Assembly (NCBI RefSeq): GCF_020149765.1
Contig: NZ_CP083809.1
Coordinates: 1,736,001-1,800,000 of the forward strand
Direction of reading: 5' to 3'
Length of the DNA stretch: 64,000 bases
Source of the DNA: Pantoea agglomerans
Lineage (GTDB): Bacteria > Pseudomonadota > Gammaproteobacteria > Enterobacterales > Enterobacteriaceae
Shown one piece after another: positions 48,188 through 57,853 of the stretch. Under the pieces are notes generated by a model. The model worked only from the letters and a program-made list of their open reading frames with translations. It was not told the origin of the DNA and did not search any database. How positions within the stretch are numbered: the stretch's first letter is position 1; the number at the start of each line of letters is the position of its first letter. The translations under genes were made by a program, and so were the position numbers.

Positions 48188-49804
48188 ATGAAATGGAAGA
48201 TTACGCCGCTGTCAGTCAGCTTAATGATTCTGTTCGGCACCGCGCATGCCGCGACCGTTCCCCCAGGCACCGAACTCGCCGCCACCCAAAATATTGTCAT
48301 TAATAACGGCACTGAAGTCTCTTCCCTCGATCCGCAAAAGATTGAGGGCGTGCCGGAATCGCGCATTATTTCCAATTTGCTGGAAGGACTGGTAACCACC
48401 GACAATAACGGCGCTATCGTGCCGGGCGTGGCGCAGTCATGGCAAAACGAGGGCGGAAAGGTCTGGACCTTTACTCTGCGCGACAGCGCGAAATGGAGCG
48501 ACGGTACGCCGGTTACCGCGCACGATTTCGTTTACAGCTGGCGACGTCTCGCCGATCCCAAAACCGCATCGCCCTATGCCAGCTATCTCCAGGCGGCGCA
48601 TCTCAGCCATATCGACGAGATCATGGCCGGGAAAGCAACCCCTGACCGCCTTGGCGTGACGGCGCTGGACGATCGTCATTTGCAGGTTACCCTGAGCGAG
48701 CCGGTCCCTTACTTCGTTTCGATGCTGGCCAATGCCGCACTGTCGCCGGTTAACGCGGCGACGGTAGAGAAGTGGGGTGACGCCTGGACGCGTCCAGAGC
48801 ACTATGTCGGCAACGGCGCCTATCTCCTGAGCGAGTGGATAATCAACGAGAAGCTGGTGCTGAAGCGCAATCCCGGCTACTGGGACAACGCTCATACGGT
48901 GATTGAGCAGGGCACCTTCCTGCCGATTGAGTCGGACCATAACGACGTCAACCGCTATCGCAGCGGCAATACCGATATGACCAACAGCGTGGTACCGCCC
49001 GAGCTGTTCCACAAGCTGAAGAGCGAACTGGGCGATCAGGTAAAAGTCAGCCCGCTGCTCTGCACCTTCTACTACGAAATTAACAATAAAAAACCGCCGT
49101 TCAACGATGCGCGCGTGCGTACCGCCATCAAGCTAACGCTGGACCGCGATATTATTACGCAGAAAATCATGGGGCAGGGCCAGATCCCGGCTTACAGCCT
49201 GACGCCGCCTTCAACCGCGGGTGTCACCCTAACGCCGCCGGCCTGGTTCACCTGGAGCCAGGCGGAGCGCAACGCGGCCGCTAAAAAGCTGCTGGCTGAG
49301 GCAGGTTACAACGCCCAGCATCCGCTGCGCTTCACGCTGCTCTACAACACCTCAGATCAAAACAAAAAGCAGGCGATCGCCGCCGCCTCGATGTGGCAGA
49401 AGAATCTTGGCGCGCAGGTCAGCCTGCAAAACCAGGAGTGGAAAACACTGCTGGAGACGCGTCATCAGGCACAGTATGACGTGGTGCGCGCCACCTGGTG
49501 CGCCGACTACAACGAGCCATCTACCTTCCTGAATATGCTGATCGGCAACGCCTCTATCAATACGGCCTTCTACCACAGCGACAGGTATGATCATCTGCTG
49601 GCGCAGACCCTTTCTGCCAGCAGCGAAGCGGCCCGCGCCGCGCTCTATCAGCAGGCTGAAGCACAGCTCGACAAGGACTCGGCAATTGTGCCAGTTTATT
49701 ACCGCGTCAGCGTGCGGCTGGTAAAACCCTGGACAGGCGGTTTTACCGGCAAAGATCCGCTCGATATGACCGATTTGAAATATTACTTCATTAAAAAGCA
49801 CTGA
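48188..49804 (+). CDS. oppA: Periplasmic oligopeptide-binding protein, first OppA copy
   Basis: 538 aa from the ATG at 48188 with a signal peptide ending AHA-A. Solute-binding family 5: EVSSLDPQKIEGVPES, WTFTLRDSAKWSDGTPVTAHDFVYSWRRLADPKTASPYASYLQ and YYEINNKKPPFNDARVRTAIKLTLDRDII match OppA. It is clearly paralogous to the next gene but diverged throughout (for example ATQNIV against AKQELV, LLCTFYYEINN against YLCTYYYEINN). It may bind a different peptide set. It is first in opp, 146 nt before the second copy. MppA-like murein peptide binding cannot be excluded. Confidence 0.9.
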   Translation: MKWKITPLSVSLMILFGTAHAATVPPGTELAATQNIVINNGTEVSSLDPQKIEGVPESRIISNLLEGLVTTDNNGAIVPGVAQSWQNEGGKVWTFTLRDSAKWSDGTPVTAHDFVYSWRRLADPKTASPYASYLQAAHLSHIDEIMAGKATPDRLGVTALDDRHLQVTLSEPVPYFVSMLANAALSPVNAATVEKWGDAWTRPEHYVGNGAYLLSEWIINEKLVLKRNPGYWDNAHTVIEQGTFLPIESDHNDVNRYRSGNTDMTNSVVPPELFHKLKSELGDQVKVSPLLCTFYYEINNKKPPFNDARVRTAIKLTLDRDIITQKIMGQGQIPAYSLTPPSTAGVTLTPPAWFTWSQAERNAAAKKLLAEAGYNAQHPLRFTLLYNTSDQNKKQAIAAASMWQKNLGAQVSLQNQEWKTLLETRHQAQYDVVRATWCADYNEPSTFLNMLIGNASINTAFYHSDRYDHLLAQTLSASSEAARAALYQQAEAQLDKDSAIVPVYYRVSVRLVKPWTGGFTGKDPLDMTDLKYYFIKKH

Positions 49805-49903
49805 GGCTGACCCGACAAGATAAGCCGGGAAGCGCGCGGTGCTGAAGCCTTTCGAGGCAAAAACTATCCTCAGCCAAAATGAGGAACCCGCTAACGGGGG
49901 ACG

Positions 49904-49925
49904 CCGACACGGCAAGGCGTGTCGG
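49904..49925 (+). other. Hairpin in the leader of the second oppA
   Basis: CCGACACG/CGTGTCGG, 8 bp with a 6-nt loop and no T-run, 26 nt before the second oppA start. It may be a processing or stability element between the two oppA cistrons. Confidence 0.55.
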
Positions 49926-49950
49926 TGAAGATAAAAACTGGAGTGTAATA

Positions 49951-51588
49951 ATGAACAACATCACGAAAAAAAGTCTGATTGCCGCTGGCGTGCTGGCGGC
50001 GTTGGGCGCGCTGGCAGGGAATGCACTGGCAGCAAACGTTCCGGCAGGGGTTGAACTGGCGGCGAAGCAGGAGCTGGTGCGCGGCAACGGCGACGAAGTA
50101 CAGTCGCTGGATCCGCACAAAATCGAAGGCGTGCCGGAAGATAACGTGGCGCGCGATCTCTATGAAGGCCTGCTGGTCAGCGACAGCGACGGCCATCCGA
50201 TCCCGGGCGTGGCGGAAAAATGGGAAAACAAAGACTTTAAGGTCTGGACCTTCCACCTTCGCAACAATGCCAAATGGTCAAACGGTGAGCCGGTGACCGC
50301 GCAGGACTTCGTCTACAGCTGGCAGCGTCTGGCCGATCCGAAAACCGCGTCGCCTTACGCCAGCTACCTGCAGTATGGCCACATTGAAAACGTCGATGAT
50401 GTTATCGCCGGGAAAAAGCCAACCTCTGACCTGGGCGTGAAAGCGCTGGATGACCATACCTTGCAGGTCACCCTGAGCGAGCCGGTGCCCTATTTTTACA
50501 AGCTGCTGATTAACGCCGTTATGTCGCCGGTCTACAAGCCTGCGATTGAAAAATTTGGCGACCAGTGGACGCAGCCGCAGAACTGGGTCGGCAACGGTGC
50601 CTTTAAGCTGGAAGCGCACGTGATCAACGAGCGCATCACCCTGGTGCGTAACCCACAGTACTGGGACAACGAACACACGGTACTGAACAAGGTGACCTAT
50701 CTGCCGATTAACTCTGAAGTCAGCGACGTTAACCGCTACTTCTCGGAAAACGGCAGTGACATGACCTATAACAACATGCCGATTGAGCTGTTTAAAAAGC
50801 TGCAACGCGAGAATCCTAAAGAGCTGCACGTCGATCCTTATCTGTGCACCTACTACTACGAAATTAACAACCAGAAAGCGCCGTTCACCGATCCGCGCGT
50901 GCGCGCCGCGCTCAAGCTCGGTCTGGATCGCGACATTATCGTCAACAAAGTGCTGGCGCAGGGCCAGCTGCCAGCCTACAGCTATACGCCACCGGCTACG
51001 GACGGTATGGATATTCTGCCGCCGGACTGGTTCAAGTGGTCTCAGGACAAACGTAATGCCGAGGCGAAAAAACTGCTGGCCGAAGCGGGCTACACCGCTG
51101 ACAAGCCGCTCACTTTCAACCTGCTGTATAACACCTCCGATCTGCATAAGAAGCTGGCTATCGCCGCATCTTCTATCTGGAAGAAAAACATCGGTGTAAA
51201 CATCAAGCTTGAAAACCAGGAGTGGAAAACCTTCCTCGACACGCGTCATCAGGGCAACTTCGACGTGGCGCGCGCCGCATGGTGTGCCGACTATAACGAG
51301 CCGACGTCCTTCCTGAACACCATGCTTTCTGACAGCAGCAACAACACCTCTCACTATAAGAGCGCCGAGTTCGATAAAGTGATCCACGATGCGATCAAGG
51401 CGGCAGACGAGAAATCGCGTGCGGCGGATTATGCCAAAGCTGAGCAAATCATGGATAAGGACAGCACCATCGTGCCGGTTTACTACTACGTGAACGCGCG
51501 TCTGGTGAAACCTTACGTCGGCGGTTATACCGGCAAAGATCCGCTGGATAAAACGCTCAGCAAGAACTTCTACATCATTAAACACTAA
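49951..51588 (+). CDS. oppA: Periplasmic oligopeptide-binding protein, second OppA copy
   Basis: 545 aa from the ATG at 49951 (MNNITKKSLIAAGVLAALGALAGNALA), the counterpart of E. coli OppA's MTNITKRSLVAAGVLAAL; 24 upstream codons are open but unsupported. The signal peptide ends ALA-A. It is the canonical OppA: LVRGNGDEVQSLDPHKIEGVPEDN, VTLSEPVPYFYKLL, YLCTYYYEINNQKAPF, LYNTSDLHKKLAIAAS. Delivers 2-5 residue peptides to OppBCDF. Bases 49955-49964 just after the start can pair with the GcvB R1 region. Confidence 0.95.
   Translation: MNNITKKSLIAAGVLAALGALAGNALAANVPAGVELAAKQELVRGNGDEVQSLDPHKIEGVPEDNVARDLYEGLLVSDSDGHPIPGVAEKWENKDFKVWTFHLRNNAKWSNGEPVTAQDFVYSWQRLADPKTASPYASYLQYGHIENVDDVIAGKKPTSDLGVKALDDHTLQVTLSEPVPYFYKLLINAVMSPVYKPAIEKFGDQWTQPQNWVGNGAFKLEAHVINERITLVRNPQYWDNEHTVLNKVTYLPINSEVSDVNRYFSENGSDMTYNNMPIELFKKLQRENPKELHVDPYLCTYYYEINNQKAPFTDPRVRAALKLGLDRDIIVNKVLAQGQLPAYSYTPPATDGMDILPPDWFKWSQDKRNAEAKKLLAEAGYTADKPLTFNLLYNTSDLHKKLAIAASSIWKKNIGVNIKLENQEWKTFLDTRHQGNFDVARAAWCADYNEPTSFLNTMLSDSSNNTSHYKSAEFDKVIHDAIKAADEKSRAADYAKAEQIMDKDSTIVPVYYYVNARLVKPYVGGYTGKDPLDKTLSKNFYIIKH
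49955..49964 (+). promoter_or_regulatory. GcvB pairing site in the second oppA
   Basis: ACAACATCAC at codons 2-5 is the exact complement of part of the G/U-rich R1 region of E. coli GcvB as I recall it. GcvB is a known repressor of oppA. The first oppA copy lacks this string at its start. GcvB itself is not in the window. Confidence 0.6.
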
Positions 51589-51607
51589 TAGCAAACAGGC
51601 TATCGGC

Positions 51608-51634
51608 AAGGGCGGCGCGGGATGCGTCGCCCTT
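51608..51634 (+). other. Stem-loop between oppA and oppB
   Basis: AAGGGCG pairs with CGCCCTT around a GC-rich loop in the 93-nt oppA-oppB gap. Without a T-run it is likely a 3' stabiliser or partial attenuator that keeps binding protein above permease levels, as inferred for opp operons. Confidence 0.6.
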
Positions 51635-51681
51635 ATGTACTTTGTACGCTTTGTGAAGCAATAAGCCTGGTAGGTACGGCA

Positions 51682-52602
51682 ATGTTAAAATTTATCCTGC
51701 GTCGACTGCTCGAAGCGATCCCCACGCTCTTCGTGCTGATCACTATCTCATTCTTTATGATGCGCCTCGCGCCCGGCAGTCCCTTTACCGGCGAGCGCAC
51801 GCTGGCGCCGGAAGTGATGGCGAACATCGAAGCGAAGTATCACCTGAACGATCCCATCGGCAAACAGTATCTCGACTATCTGATCCAGCTGGCGCACGGC
51901 GATTTCGGCCCGTCGTTTAAATATAAAGATTACACGGTTAACTATCTGGTCGGCCATGCGTTCCCGGTTTCAGCCAAACTCGGCCTGGCGGCCTTTGTGC
52001 TGGCGGTGATCCTTGGCGTGACGGCGGGCGTTATCGCGGCGCTCAGGCAGAACAGCCTGTGGGATTATGCGGTGATGGGGGTCGCCATGACCGGCGTGGT
52101 GATACCCAGCTTTGTGGTGGCGCCGCTGCTGGTGCTGCTCTTTGCCATTACCCTGAAATGGCTACCCGGCGGCGGCTGGAACGGCGGACAGCTGCGCTAT
52201 ATGCTGCTGCCGATGGTGGCGCTGTCGCTGGCCTATATCGCCAGCATCGCGCGTATTACCCGCGGCTCGATGATTGAGGTGATGCACTCCAACTTTATCC
52301 GCACCGCGCGCGCCAAAGGGCTGCCGCTGCGCCGTATTGTGCTGCGCCATGCGCTTAAGCCTGCGCTGCTGCCGGTTCTCTCCTATCTCGGCCCGGCGTT
52401 TGTCGGCATCATCACCGGTTCAATGGTGATTGAGTCGATTTACGGCCTGCCCGGTATCGGTCAGCTGTTTGTTAACGGCGCGCTGAACCGTGACTATTCG
52501 CTGGTAATGAGCCTGACCATTCTGGTGGGCGTACTGACCATTATATTCAACGCGATCGTCGACGTGCTCTATGCCGTGATCGATCCGAAAATCCGTTATT
52601 AA
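51682..52602 (+). CDS. oppB: Oligopeptide permease membrane subunit OppB
   Basis: 306 aa from the ATG at 51682 (MLKFILRRLLEAIPTLFVLITISFFMMRLAPGSPF), as in E. coli; 20 further upstream codons are open but in the leader. Six helices, with the EAA-type coupling loop DFIRTARAKGLPLRRIVLRHAL (here NFIRTARAKG). Forms the channel with OppC. oppC follows after 14 nt. Confidence 0.97.
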   Translation: MLKFILRRLLEAIPTLFVLITISFFMMRLAPGSPFTGERTLAPEVMANIEAKYHLNDPIGKQYLDYLIQLAHGDFGPSFKYKDYTVNYLVGHAFPVSAKLGLAAFVLAVILGVTAGVIAALRQNSLWDYAVMGVAMTGVVIPSFVVAPLLVLLFAITLKWLPGGGWNGGQLRYMLLPMVALSLAYIASIARITRGSMIEVMHSNFIRTARAKGLPLRRIVLRHALKPALLPVLSYLGPAFVGIITGSMVIESIYGLPGIGQLFVNGALNRDYSLVMSLTILVGVLTIIFNAIVDVLYAVIDPKIRY

Positions 52603-52616
52603 CGCTGGAGCCCGCG

Positions 52617-53525
52617 ATGATGTTGAGTAAGAAAAACAGCGAAGCTCTTGACGCCTTCAGCGAAAAGCTCGAGGTAGAAGGGCGCAGCCTGTGGCAGGAT
52701 GCGCGTCGCCGTTTTATCCATAACCGTGCGGCGCTGATCAGCCTGCTGGTACTGGTGCTGATTACGCTATTTGTTATTTTCGTCCCGATGTTCGCTCAGT
52801 TCAGCTATGACGATACCGACTGGGGCATGATGTCTGCGCCGCCGGATACCACCTCCGGCCACTGGTTCGGCACCGACTCCTCCGGGCGCGATCTGCTGGT
52901 GCGCGTCGCCATTGGCGGACGCATCTCGCTGATGGTAGGCATCGCTTCGGCGCTGATCGCGGTGATTGTCGGCACGCTTTACGGCTCGATCGCCGGCTAT
53001 CTCGGCGGCAAAATCGACTCGGTGATGATGCGTATTCTGGAGATCCTGAACTCCTTCCCGTTTATGTTCTTTGTGATCCTGCTGGTGACCTTTTTCGGCC
53101 GCAATATCCTGCTGATCTTTGCCGCAATTGGCATGGTCTCCTGGCTCGACATGGCGCGTATCGTGCGCGGCCAGACGCTGGGGCTGAAGCGTAAAGAGTT
53201 CATCGAAGCGGCTCACGTCGGCGGCGTCTCTACCGCCAGCATCGTGCTGCGCCATATCGTGCCGAACGTGCTGGGCGTGGTGGTGGTTTACGCCTCGCTG
53301 CTGGTGCCGAGTATGATCCTGTTTGAATCTTTCCTGAGCTTCCTCGGCCTCGGCACTCAGGAGCCGTTAAGCAGCTGGGGCGCGCTGCTCAGCGATGGTG
53401 CCAACTCGATGGAAGTGTCACCGTGGCTGCTGCTGTTCCCGGCCGGTTTTCTGGTGGTGACGCTGTTCTGTTTCAACTTTATCGGCGATGGTCTGCGTGA
53501 CGCCCTCGACCCGAAAGATCGTTAA
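52617..53525 (+). CDS. oppC: Oligopeptide permease membrane subunit OppC
   Basis: 302 aa, E. coli length. N-terminal cytoplasmic segment (SEKLEVEGRSLWQDARRRFIHNRAAL) then six helices. GTDSSGRDLLVRVAIGGRISL and the EAA loop KRKEFIEAAHVGGVSTASIVLRHIVPN contact the ATPases. Pairs with OppB. oppD starts 11 nt later. Confidence 0.97.
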   Translation: MMLSKKNSEALDAFSEKLEVEGRSLWQDARRRFIHNRAALISLLVLVLITLFVIFVPMFAQFSYDDTDWGMMSAPPDTTSGHWFGTDSSGRDLLVRVAIGGRISLMVGIASALIAVIVGTLYGSIAGYLGGKIDSVMMRILEILNSFPFMFFVILLVTFFGRNILLIFAAIGMVSWLDMARIVRGQTLGLKRKEFIEAAHVGGVSTASIVLRHIVPNVLGVVVVYASLLVPSMILFESFLSFLGLGTQEPLSSWGALLSDGANSMEVSPWLLLFPAGFLVVTLFCFNFIGDGLRDALDPKDR

Positions 53526-53536
53526 GGAGTTTCCCG

Positions 53537-54550
53537 ATGACCATTCATGAATTTCAGCCAGCGATGGCTGCCCGCGCGGGAAGCGACCTGTTACTGGAAG
53601 TTAAAGATCTGCGCGTCACTTTCCAGACTCACGACGGCGACGTGACGGCGGTCAACGACCTGAACTTCTCGCTGCGCGCCGGCGAAACCCTGGGCATCGT
53701 CGGCGAGTCGGGTTCCGGCAAGTCGCAGACGGCATTCGCCCTGATGGGACTGCTGGCGAAAAACGGCCGCATCGGCGGTACGGCGCTGTTCAACGGCAAG
53801 GAGATCCTCAACCTGCCGGAGAAGGCGCTGAATAAGCTGCGCGCCGAGCAGATAGCGATGATCTTCCAGGATCCCATGACCTCGCTTAATCCCTATATGC
53901 GCGTCGGCGATCAGCTGATGGAAGTGCTGAAGCTGCATAAAGGGATGAGCAGTGCGCAGGCGTTCGAGGAGTCAGTGCGCATGCTCGACGCGGTGAAAAT
54001 GCCGGAAGCACGCAAGCGCATGAAGATGTTCCCCCATGAGTTTTCCGGCGGTATGCGCCAGCGCGTGATGATCGCGATGGCGCTGCTCTGCCGGCCTAAG
54101 CTGCTGATTGCCGATGAACCGACCACGGCGCTTGACGTTACCGTTCAGGCGCAGATCATGACGCTGCTGAATGAGCTGAAGCGCGAGTTCAATACCGCGA
54201 TTATCATGATCACCCACGATCTGGGCGTAGTGGCGGGCATCTGCGACAAGGTGCTGGTGATGTATGCCGGCCGCACCATGGAGTATGGCCGCGCGCGCGA
54301 CGTCTTCTACCAGCCCGCGCATCCCTATTCGATTGGGCTGCTGAGCGCGGTGCCGCGTCTGGACGCCGAGGGCGAAAGCCTGACCACTATTCCCGGCAAC
54401 CCGCCGAACCTGCTGCGTCTGCCGCAGGGCTGTCCGTTCCAGCCGCGCTGTCCGCATGCGATGCCGATCTGCACCCAGGCGCCGCCGCTGCTGCCGTTTG
54501 GCGAAGGGCGCCTGCGCGCCTGCTTTAAGCCGGTGGAGGAGTTAGTATGA
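53537..54550 (+). CDS. oppD: Oligopeptide transport ATP-binding protein OppD
   Basis: 337 aa. Walker A GESGSGKSQT near residue 57, signature FSGGMRQRVMIAMAL, Walker B LLIADEPTTALD. The C-terminal oligopeptide/dipeptide extension has the cysteine cluster GCPFQPRCPHAMPIC, which in E. coli relatives binds an iron-sulfur cluster. Powers uptake with OppF. Its stop overlaps the oppF ATG by 4 nt. Confidence 0.97.
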   Translation: MTIHEFQPAMAARAGSDLLLEVKDLRVTFQTHDGDVTAVNDLNFSLRAGETLGIVGESGSGKSQTAFALMGLLAKNGRIGGTALFNGKEILNLPEKALNKLRAEQIAMIFQDPMTSLNPYMRVGDQLMEVLKLHKGMSSAQAFEESVRMLDAVKMPEARKRMKMFPHEFSGGMRQRVMIAMALLCRPKLLIADEPTTALDVTVQAQIMTLLNELKREFNTAIIMITHDLGVVAGICDKVLVMYAGRTMEYGRARDVFYQPAHPYSIGLLSAVPRLDAEGESLTTIPGNPPNLLRLPQGCPFQPRCPHAMPICTQAPPLLPFGEGRLRACFKPVEELV

Positions 54551-55548
54551 GTACCGTCGCTGAGAAAAAAGTTCTGCTGGAAATCGCCGATCTCAAGGTG
54601 CATTTCGACATTAAAGATGGGCGCCAGTGGTTCTGGCAGCCGCCGAAATCCCTCAAGGCGGTGGACGGCGTCAGCCTGCGCCTTTACGAAGGCGAAACTC
54701 TGGGCGTGGTTGGCGAGTCTGGCTGCGGCAAATCGACCCTGGCGCGCGCCATTATCGGGCTGGTGAAGGCCACCGACGGCCGCGTCGCCTGGCTGGGGCG
54801 CGATCTGCTCGGGCAGAGCGAAGAGGAGTGGCGCAAGGCGCGCAGCGACATCCAGATGATCTTCCAGGATCCGCTGGCCTCGCTGAACCCGCGCATGACC
54901 ATCGGCGATATCATCGCCGAGCCGCTGCGCACCTATCATCCGAAGATGCCGCGTCAGGAAGTAAAAGACCGCGTCAAAAACATGATGATGAAAGTTGGCC
55001 TGCTGCCGAACCTGATCAACCGCTATCCGCATGAGTTCTCAGGCGGACAGTGCCAGCGTATCGGCATTGCGCGCGCGCTGATCCTCGAGCCGAAGCTGAT
55101 TATCTGCGACGAGCCGGTCTCCGCGCTCGACGTCTCGATTCAGGCGCAGGTGGTCAATCTGCTGCAGCAGCTGCAGCGCGAGATGGGGCTGTCGCTGATC
55201 TTTATCGCGCACGATCTGGCGGTGGTGAAGCATATCTCTGACCGCGTGCTGGTGATGTATCTCGGCCATGCGGTCGAGCTGGGCACCTACGATGCGGTCT
55301 ACAACAATCCGCAGCATCCTTACACGCGCGCGCTGATGTCGGCGGTGCCCATCCCCGATCCGGATCTGGAGAAGAATAAGCAGATTCAGCTGCTGGAAGG
55401 GGAGCTGCCGTCGCCGATTAACCCGCCTTCAGGCTGCGTATTCCGCACGCGCTGCCCCATCGCCGGACCGGAGTGCGCCAAAACGCGTCCGCTGCTGGAG
55501 GGAAGTTTCCGCCATGCGGTCTCCTGCCTGAAGGTGGATCCGCTGTAA
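54547..55548 (+). CDS. oppF: Oligopeptide transport ATP-binding protein OppF
   Basis: 333 aa. Walker A GESGCGKSTLARAI, signature EFSGGQCQRIGIARALI, Walker B LIICDEPVSALDVSIQAQ. C-terminal Cys-rich tail (GCVFRTRCPIAGPEC) as in OppD. Translationally coupled to oppD by the ATGA overlap. Last gene of the operon, followed by a strong terminator. Confidence 0.97.
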   Translation: MSTVAEKKVLLEIADLKVHFDIKDGRQWFWQPPKSLKAVDGVSLRLYEGETLGVVGESGCGKSTLARAIIGLVKATDGRVAWLGRDLLGQSEEEWRKARSDIQMIFQDPLASLNPRMTIGDIIAEPLRTYHPKMPRQEVKDRVKNMMMKVGLLPNLINRYPHEFSGGQCQRIGIARALILEPKLIICDEPVSALDVSIQAQVVNLLQQLQREMGLSLIFIAHDLAVVKHISDRVLVMYLGHAVELGTYDAVYNNPQHPYTRALMSAVPIPDPDLEKNKQIQLLEGELPSPINPPSGCVFRTRCPIAGPECAKTRPLLEGSFRHAVSCLKVDPL

Positions 55549-55551
55549 TAA

Positions 55552-55579
55552 AAAACGCCGGGCAGCTGCCCGGCGTTTT
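55552..55579. terminator. opp operon terminator
   Basis: A perfect palindrome, AACGCCGGGCAG/CTGCCCGGCGTT, starts 4 nt after the oppF stop, with TTTT after it and A-run before it, so it can serve both opp and the convergent yciU. Confidence 0.9.
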
Positions 55580-55614
55580 AACATTTGATCACGCTGACCA
55601 GCGGGTCAGCGCGC

Positions 55615-55938
55615 TTATTCGCGCCAGAGAATATGGCACAGCTTGTGATCTTTCTCGCGGCACAGCAGCACGCGCGCGAAAACGTCGGTAATCGGCTCGC
55701 CGTCCGCTTCCCCCAGTCCAATCACCACCTCAGAGAAGAAGTCCGGGTTAAGATCGAAATCGACGTGCTCCTTCCAGTCTTCTGACGGATCGAACAGCTC
55801 GGCGCCGCCGCGCTCTTCAAACTGCAGGTTGAAAAGAATATTATCCGCCGGATCGAGGTTGTCGCCTGCCAGTTCAAGAAAAATGTCGTAAGCCTGTTCC
55901 AGCGTTTCGTCTTCGGTAAGGCGATTATTTAAATCCAT
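55615..55938 (-). CDS. yciU: DUF440 dsDNA-mimic protein YciU
   Basis: 107 aa from the ATG at 55938 ([32 protein letters not shown]); 11 earlier codons are not conserved. Strongly acidic, with [20 protein letters not shown] and [11 protein letters not shown]. The H. influenzae homolog is a double-stranded-DNA mimic; the E. coli protein is uncharacterised. Lies downstream of clsA on the same strand, 45 nt away. Confidence 0.95.
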   Translation of the reverse strand: MDLNNRLTEDETLEQAYDIFLELAGDNLDPADNILFNLQFEERGGAELFDPSEDWKEHVDFDLNPDFFSEVVIGLGEADGEPITDVFARVLLCREKDHKLCHILWRE

Positions 55939-55983
55939 GATCGGTCCTGTCTGCCCTGAGGCGCGTTGCAATTTCCGCTCGTT

Positions 55984-57444
55984 TTACAGTAAAGGGCTAA
56001 AGAAGTAAAACAGTCGTTCAACAATGCGCTGCCACCAGGCACGTTTTGACCAGCGTTTTCCATCCAGCAGACGCGAACGCGCAATATAGTCATCCTGCAC
56101 GCAGGCTAAATCGCTGCCGAAGCCCGCGTCGTCCACCACCAGCGTAATTTCAAAATTGAGCCACAGGCTGCGCATATCGAGATTGACCGTGCCAACCAGG
56201 CTGAGCTGTCCATCCACCAGTACGCTCTTGGTGTGCAGCAAGCCGTCTTCAAACTGATAGATCCTGACGCCCGCCTCCAGCAGCTCGCTGAAAAAGGCGC
56301 GGCTCGCCCAGCCCACCAGCAGCGAATCGTTGTGGCGCGGCACGATAATGCTCACTTCGACGCCGCGCAGCGCCGCCGTGCAGATGGCGTGCAGCAGATC
56401 GTCGCTTGGTACAAAGTAGGGGGTGGTCATAATCAGCTGCTCGCGCGCCGAATAGACGGCGGTAAGCAGCGCCTGATGGATCATATCTTCCGGGAAGCCC
56501 GGCCCCGACGCGATGACCTGCACCGTATGGCCGCTCTCGCGTTCGAACGGCATAATATTGCCGTCGGGCGGCGGCGGCAGGATGCGCTTGCCGGTTTCAA
56601 TCTCCCAGTCGCAGCTGTAGACGATGCCCATGGTGGTCGCGACCGGACCTTCCATCCTCGCCATCAGGTCGACCCACTGGCCGACGCCCGCATCCTGCTT
56701 AAAATAGCGCGGATCCACCAGGTTCATGCTGCCGGTATAGGCGATATAGTTATCGATCAGTACGACCTTGCGGTGCTGGCGCAGATCCATGCGGCGCAGA
56801 AACACGCGCAGCAGGCTGACCTGCAGCGCCTCCACCACATCAATGCCGGCATTGCGCATCATGCCGACCCAGGGGCTGCGGAAAAAGGTGACGCTGCCCG
56901 CCGAGTCGAGCATCAGGCGACAGTGTACGCCGCGCCGCGACGCCGCCATCAGGGACTCAGCGACTTCGTCCGCCAGCCCGCCGGGATGCCAGATATAGAA
57001 CACCATCTCGATATTGTGGCGCGCCAGCTGGATATCGCGGATAAGCGCATGCATCACGTCGTCCGAACTGGTGAGCAGCTGCAGCTGATTGCCCTTTACG
57101 CCGGCGATGCCCTGGCGATTCTGGCAAAGCTGGAACAGCGAACGCGCTACGTCGCTGTGTTCGGTGGCAAAAATATGGCTACGCTGTTTCAGATCGCTCA
57201 GCCATTTCGCCGTCGCGGGCCACATGGTGCGCGCGCGCTCCGCACGCCGCTTCCCCAGATGGAGCTCGCCGAACGAGAGATACGCAATGATGCCCACCAG
57301 AGGCAGGATATAGATAATCAGCAGCCAGGCCATGGCGGACGTCACCGTGCGGCGCTTCATCAATATGCGTAGCGTGACGCCGGCAATCAGCAACCAGTAG
57401 CCAAACAGCAGCAACCAACTGATTAAAGTGTAAAAGGTGGTCAT
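55984..57444 (-). CDS. clsA: Cardiolipin synthase A
   Basis: 486 aa, the E. coli length. Two N-terminal transmembrane helices and two phospholipase D catalytic motifs: [19 protein letters not shown] and [23 protein letters not shown]. Condenses two phosphatidylglycerols to cardiolipin at the inner membrane. Divergent from yciY. Confidence 0.97.
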   Translation of the reverse strand: MTTFYTLISWLLLFGYWLLIAGVTLRILMKRRTVTSAMAWLLIIYILPLVGIIAYLSFGELHLGKRRAERARTMWPATAKWLSDLKQRSHIFATEHSDVARSLFQLCQNRQGIAGVKGNQLQLLTSSDDVMHALIRDIQLARHNIEMVFYIWHPGGLADEVAESLMAASRRGVHCRLMLDSAGSVTFFRSPWVGMMRNAGIDVVEALQVSLLRVFLRRMDLRQHRKVVLIDNYIAYTGSMNLVDPRYFKQDAGVGQWVDLMARMEGPVATTMGIVYSCDWEIETGKRILPPPPDGNIMPFERESGHTVQVIASGPGFPEDMIHQALLTAVYSAREQLIMTTPYFVPSDDLLHAICTAALRGVEVSIIVPRHNDSLLVGWASRAFFSELLEAGVRIYQFEDGLLHTKSVLVDGQLSLVGTVNLDMRSLWLNFEITLVVDDAGFGSDLACVQDDYIARSRLLDGKRWSKRAWWQRIVERLFYFFSPLL

Positions 57445-57604
57445 TAAGTGGACATCCCGTTCGCGCTTGGTCAGAGAAGTTTACGTGCTGGCAGGCGACA
57501 ACGAAACCCCCAATCGCCGCCGGGATCGATAAGAGATCCGAGTTGGCATTAGCGTGGAGATCTTTATAATGCGGCCGCGTGATGTCGAAGCTGGAGAGAA
57601 GGTG

Positions 57605-57778
57605 ATGAGAAAAAGCAGAAATGAAGTAGCGCGCTGGAGAATGTTGCGGCAGGCGCATCGCCGTCGCGCCCGCTGGCTGGAAGGTCAGTCGCGTCGCTAC
57701 AGCCGGATCCATGCGATTCGTCATCAGCTGGCGCAGCAGCAGCGCCGTTCGATTCTGTTTATTACGCAGAATGCCTGA
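57605..57778 (+). CDS. yciY: Small basic protein YciY
   Basis: 57 aa from the ATG at 57605 with GAAGGTG in front. RSRNEVARWRMLRQAHRRRARWLEGQSRRYSRIHAIR is nearly the E. coli YciY pattern. Very arginine-rich, no signal peptide; function unknown. It lies between clsA and a terminator, as in E. coli. Confidence 0.85.
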   Translation: MRKSRNEVARWRMLRQAHRRRARWLEGQSRRYSRIHAIRHQLAQQQRRSILFITQNA

Positions 57779-57782
57779 CCAG

Positions 57783-57808
57783 AGCCGCCTCAAGGGCGGC
57801 TTTGTTTT
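57783..57808 (+). terminator. yciY terminator
   Basis: The stem AGCCGCC/GGCGGCT with a TCAAG loop followed by TTGTTTT lies right after the yciY stop. Confidence 0.8.
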
Positions 57809-57853
57809 ATGCTGTTTTCATCCCTGTTCTTCACGAAAGGCTGACGTTTCGCC

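Noticed and set aside
50278-51609. 443-aa frame antisense to the second oppA
   Set aside because: Shadow of a highly conserved coding gene; no domain or ribosome site.
56233-57372. 379-aa frame antisense to clsA
   Set aside because: Shadow frame; clsA carries the intact HKD motifs in the sense frame.
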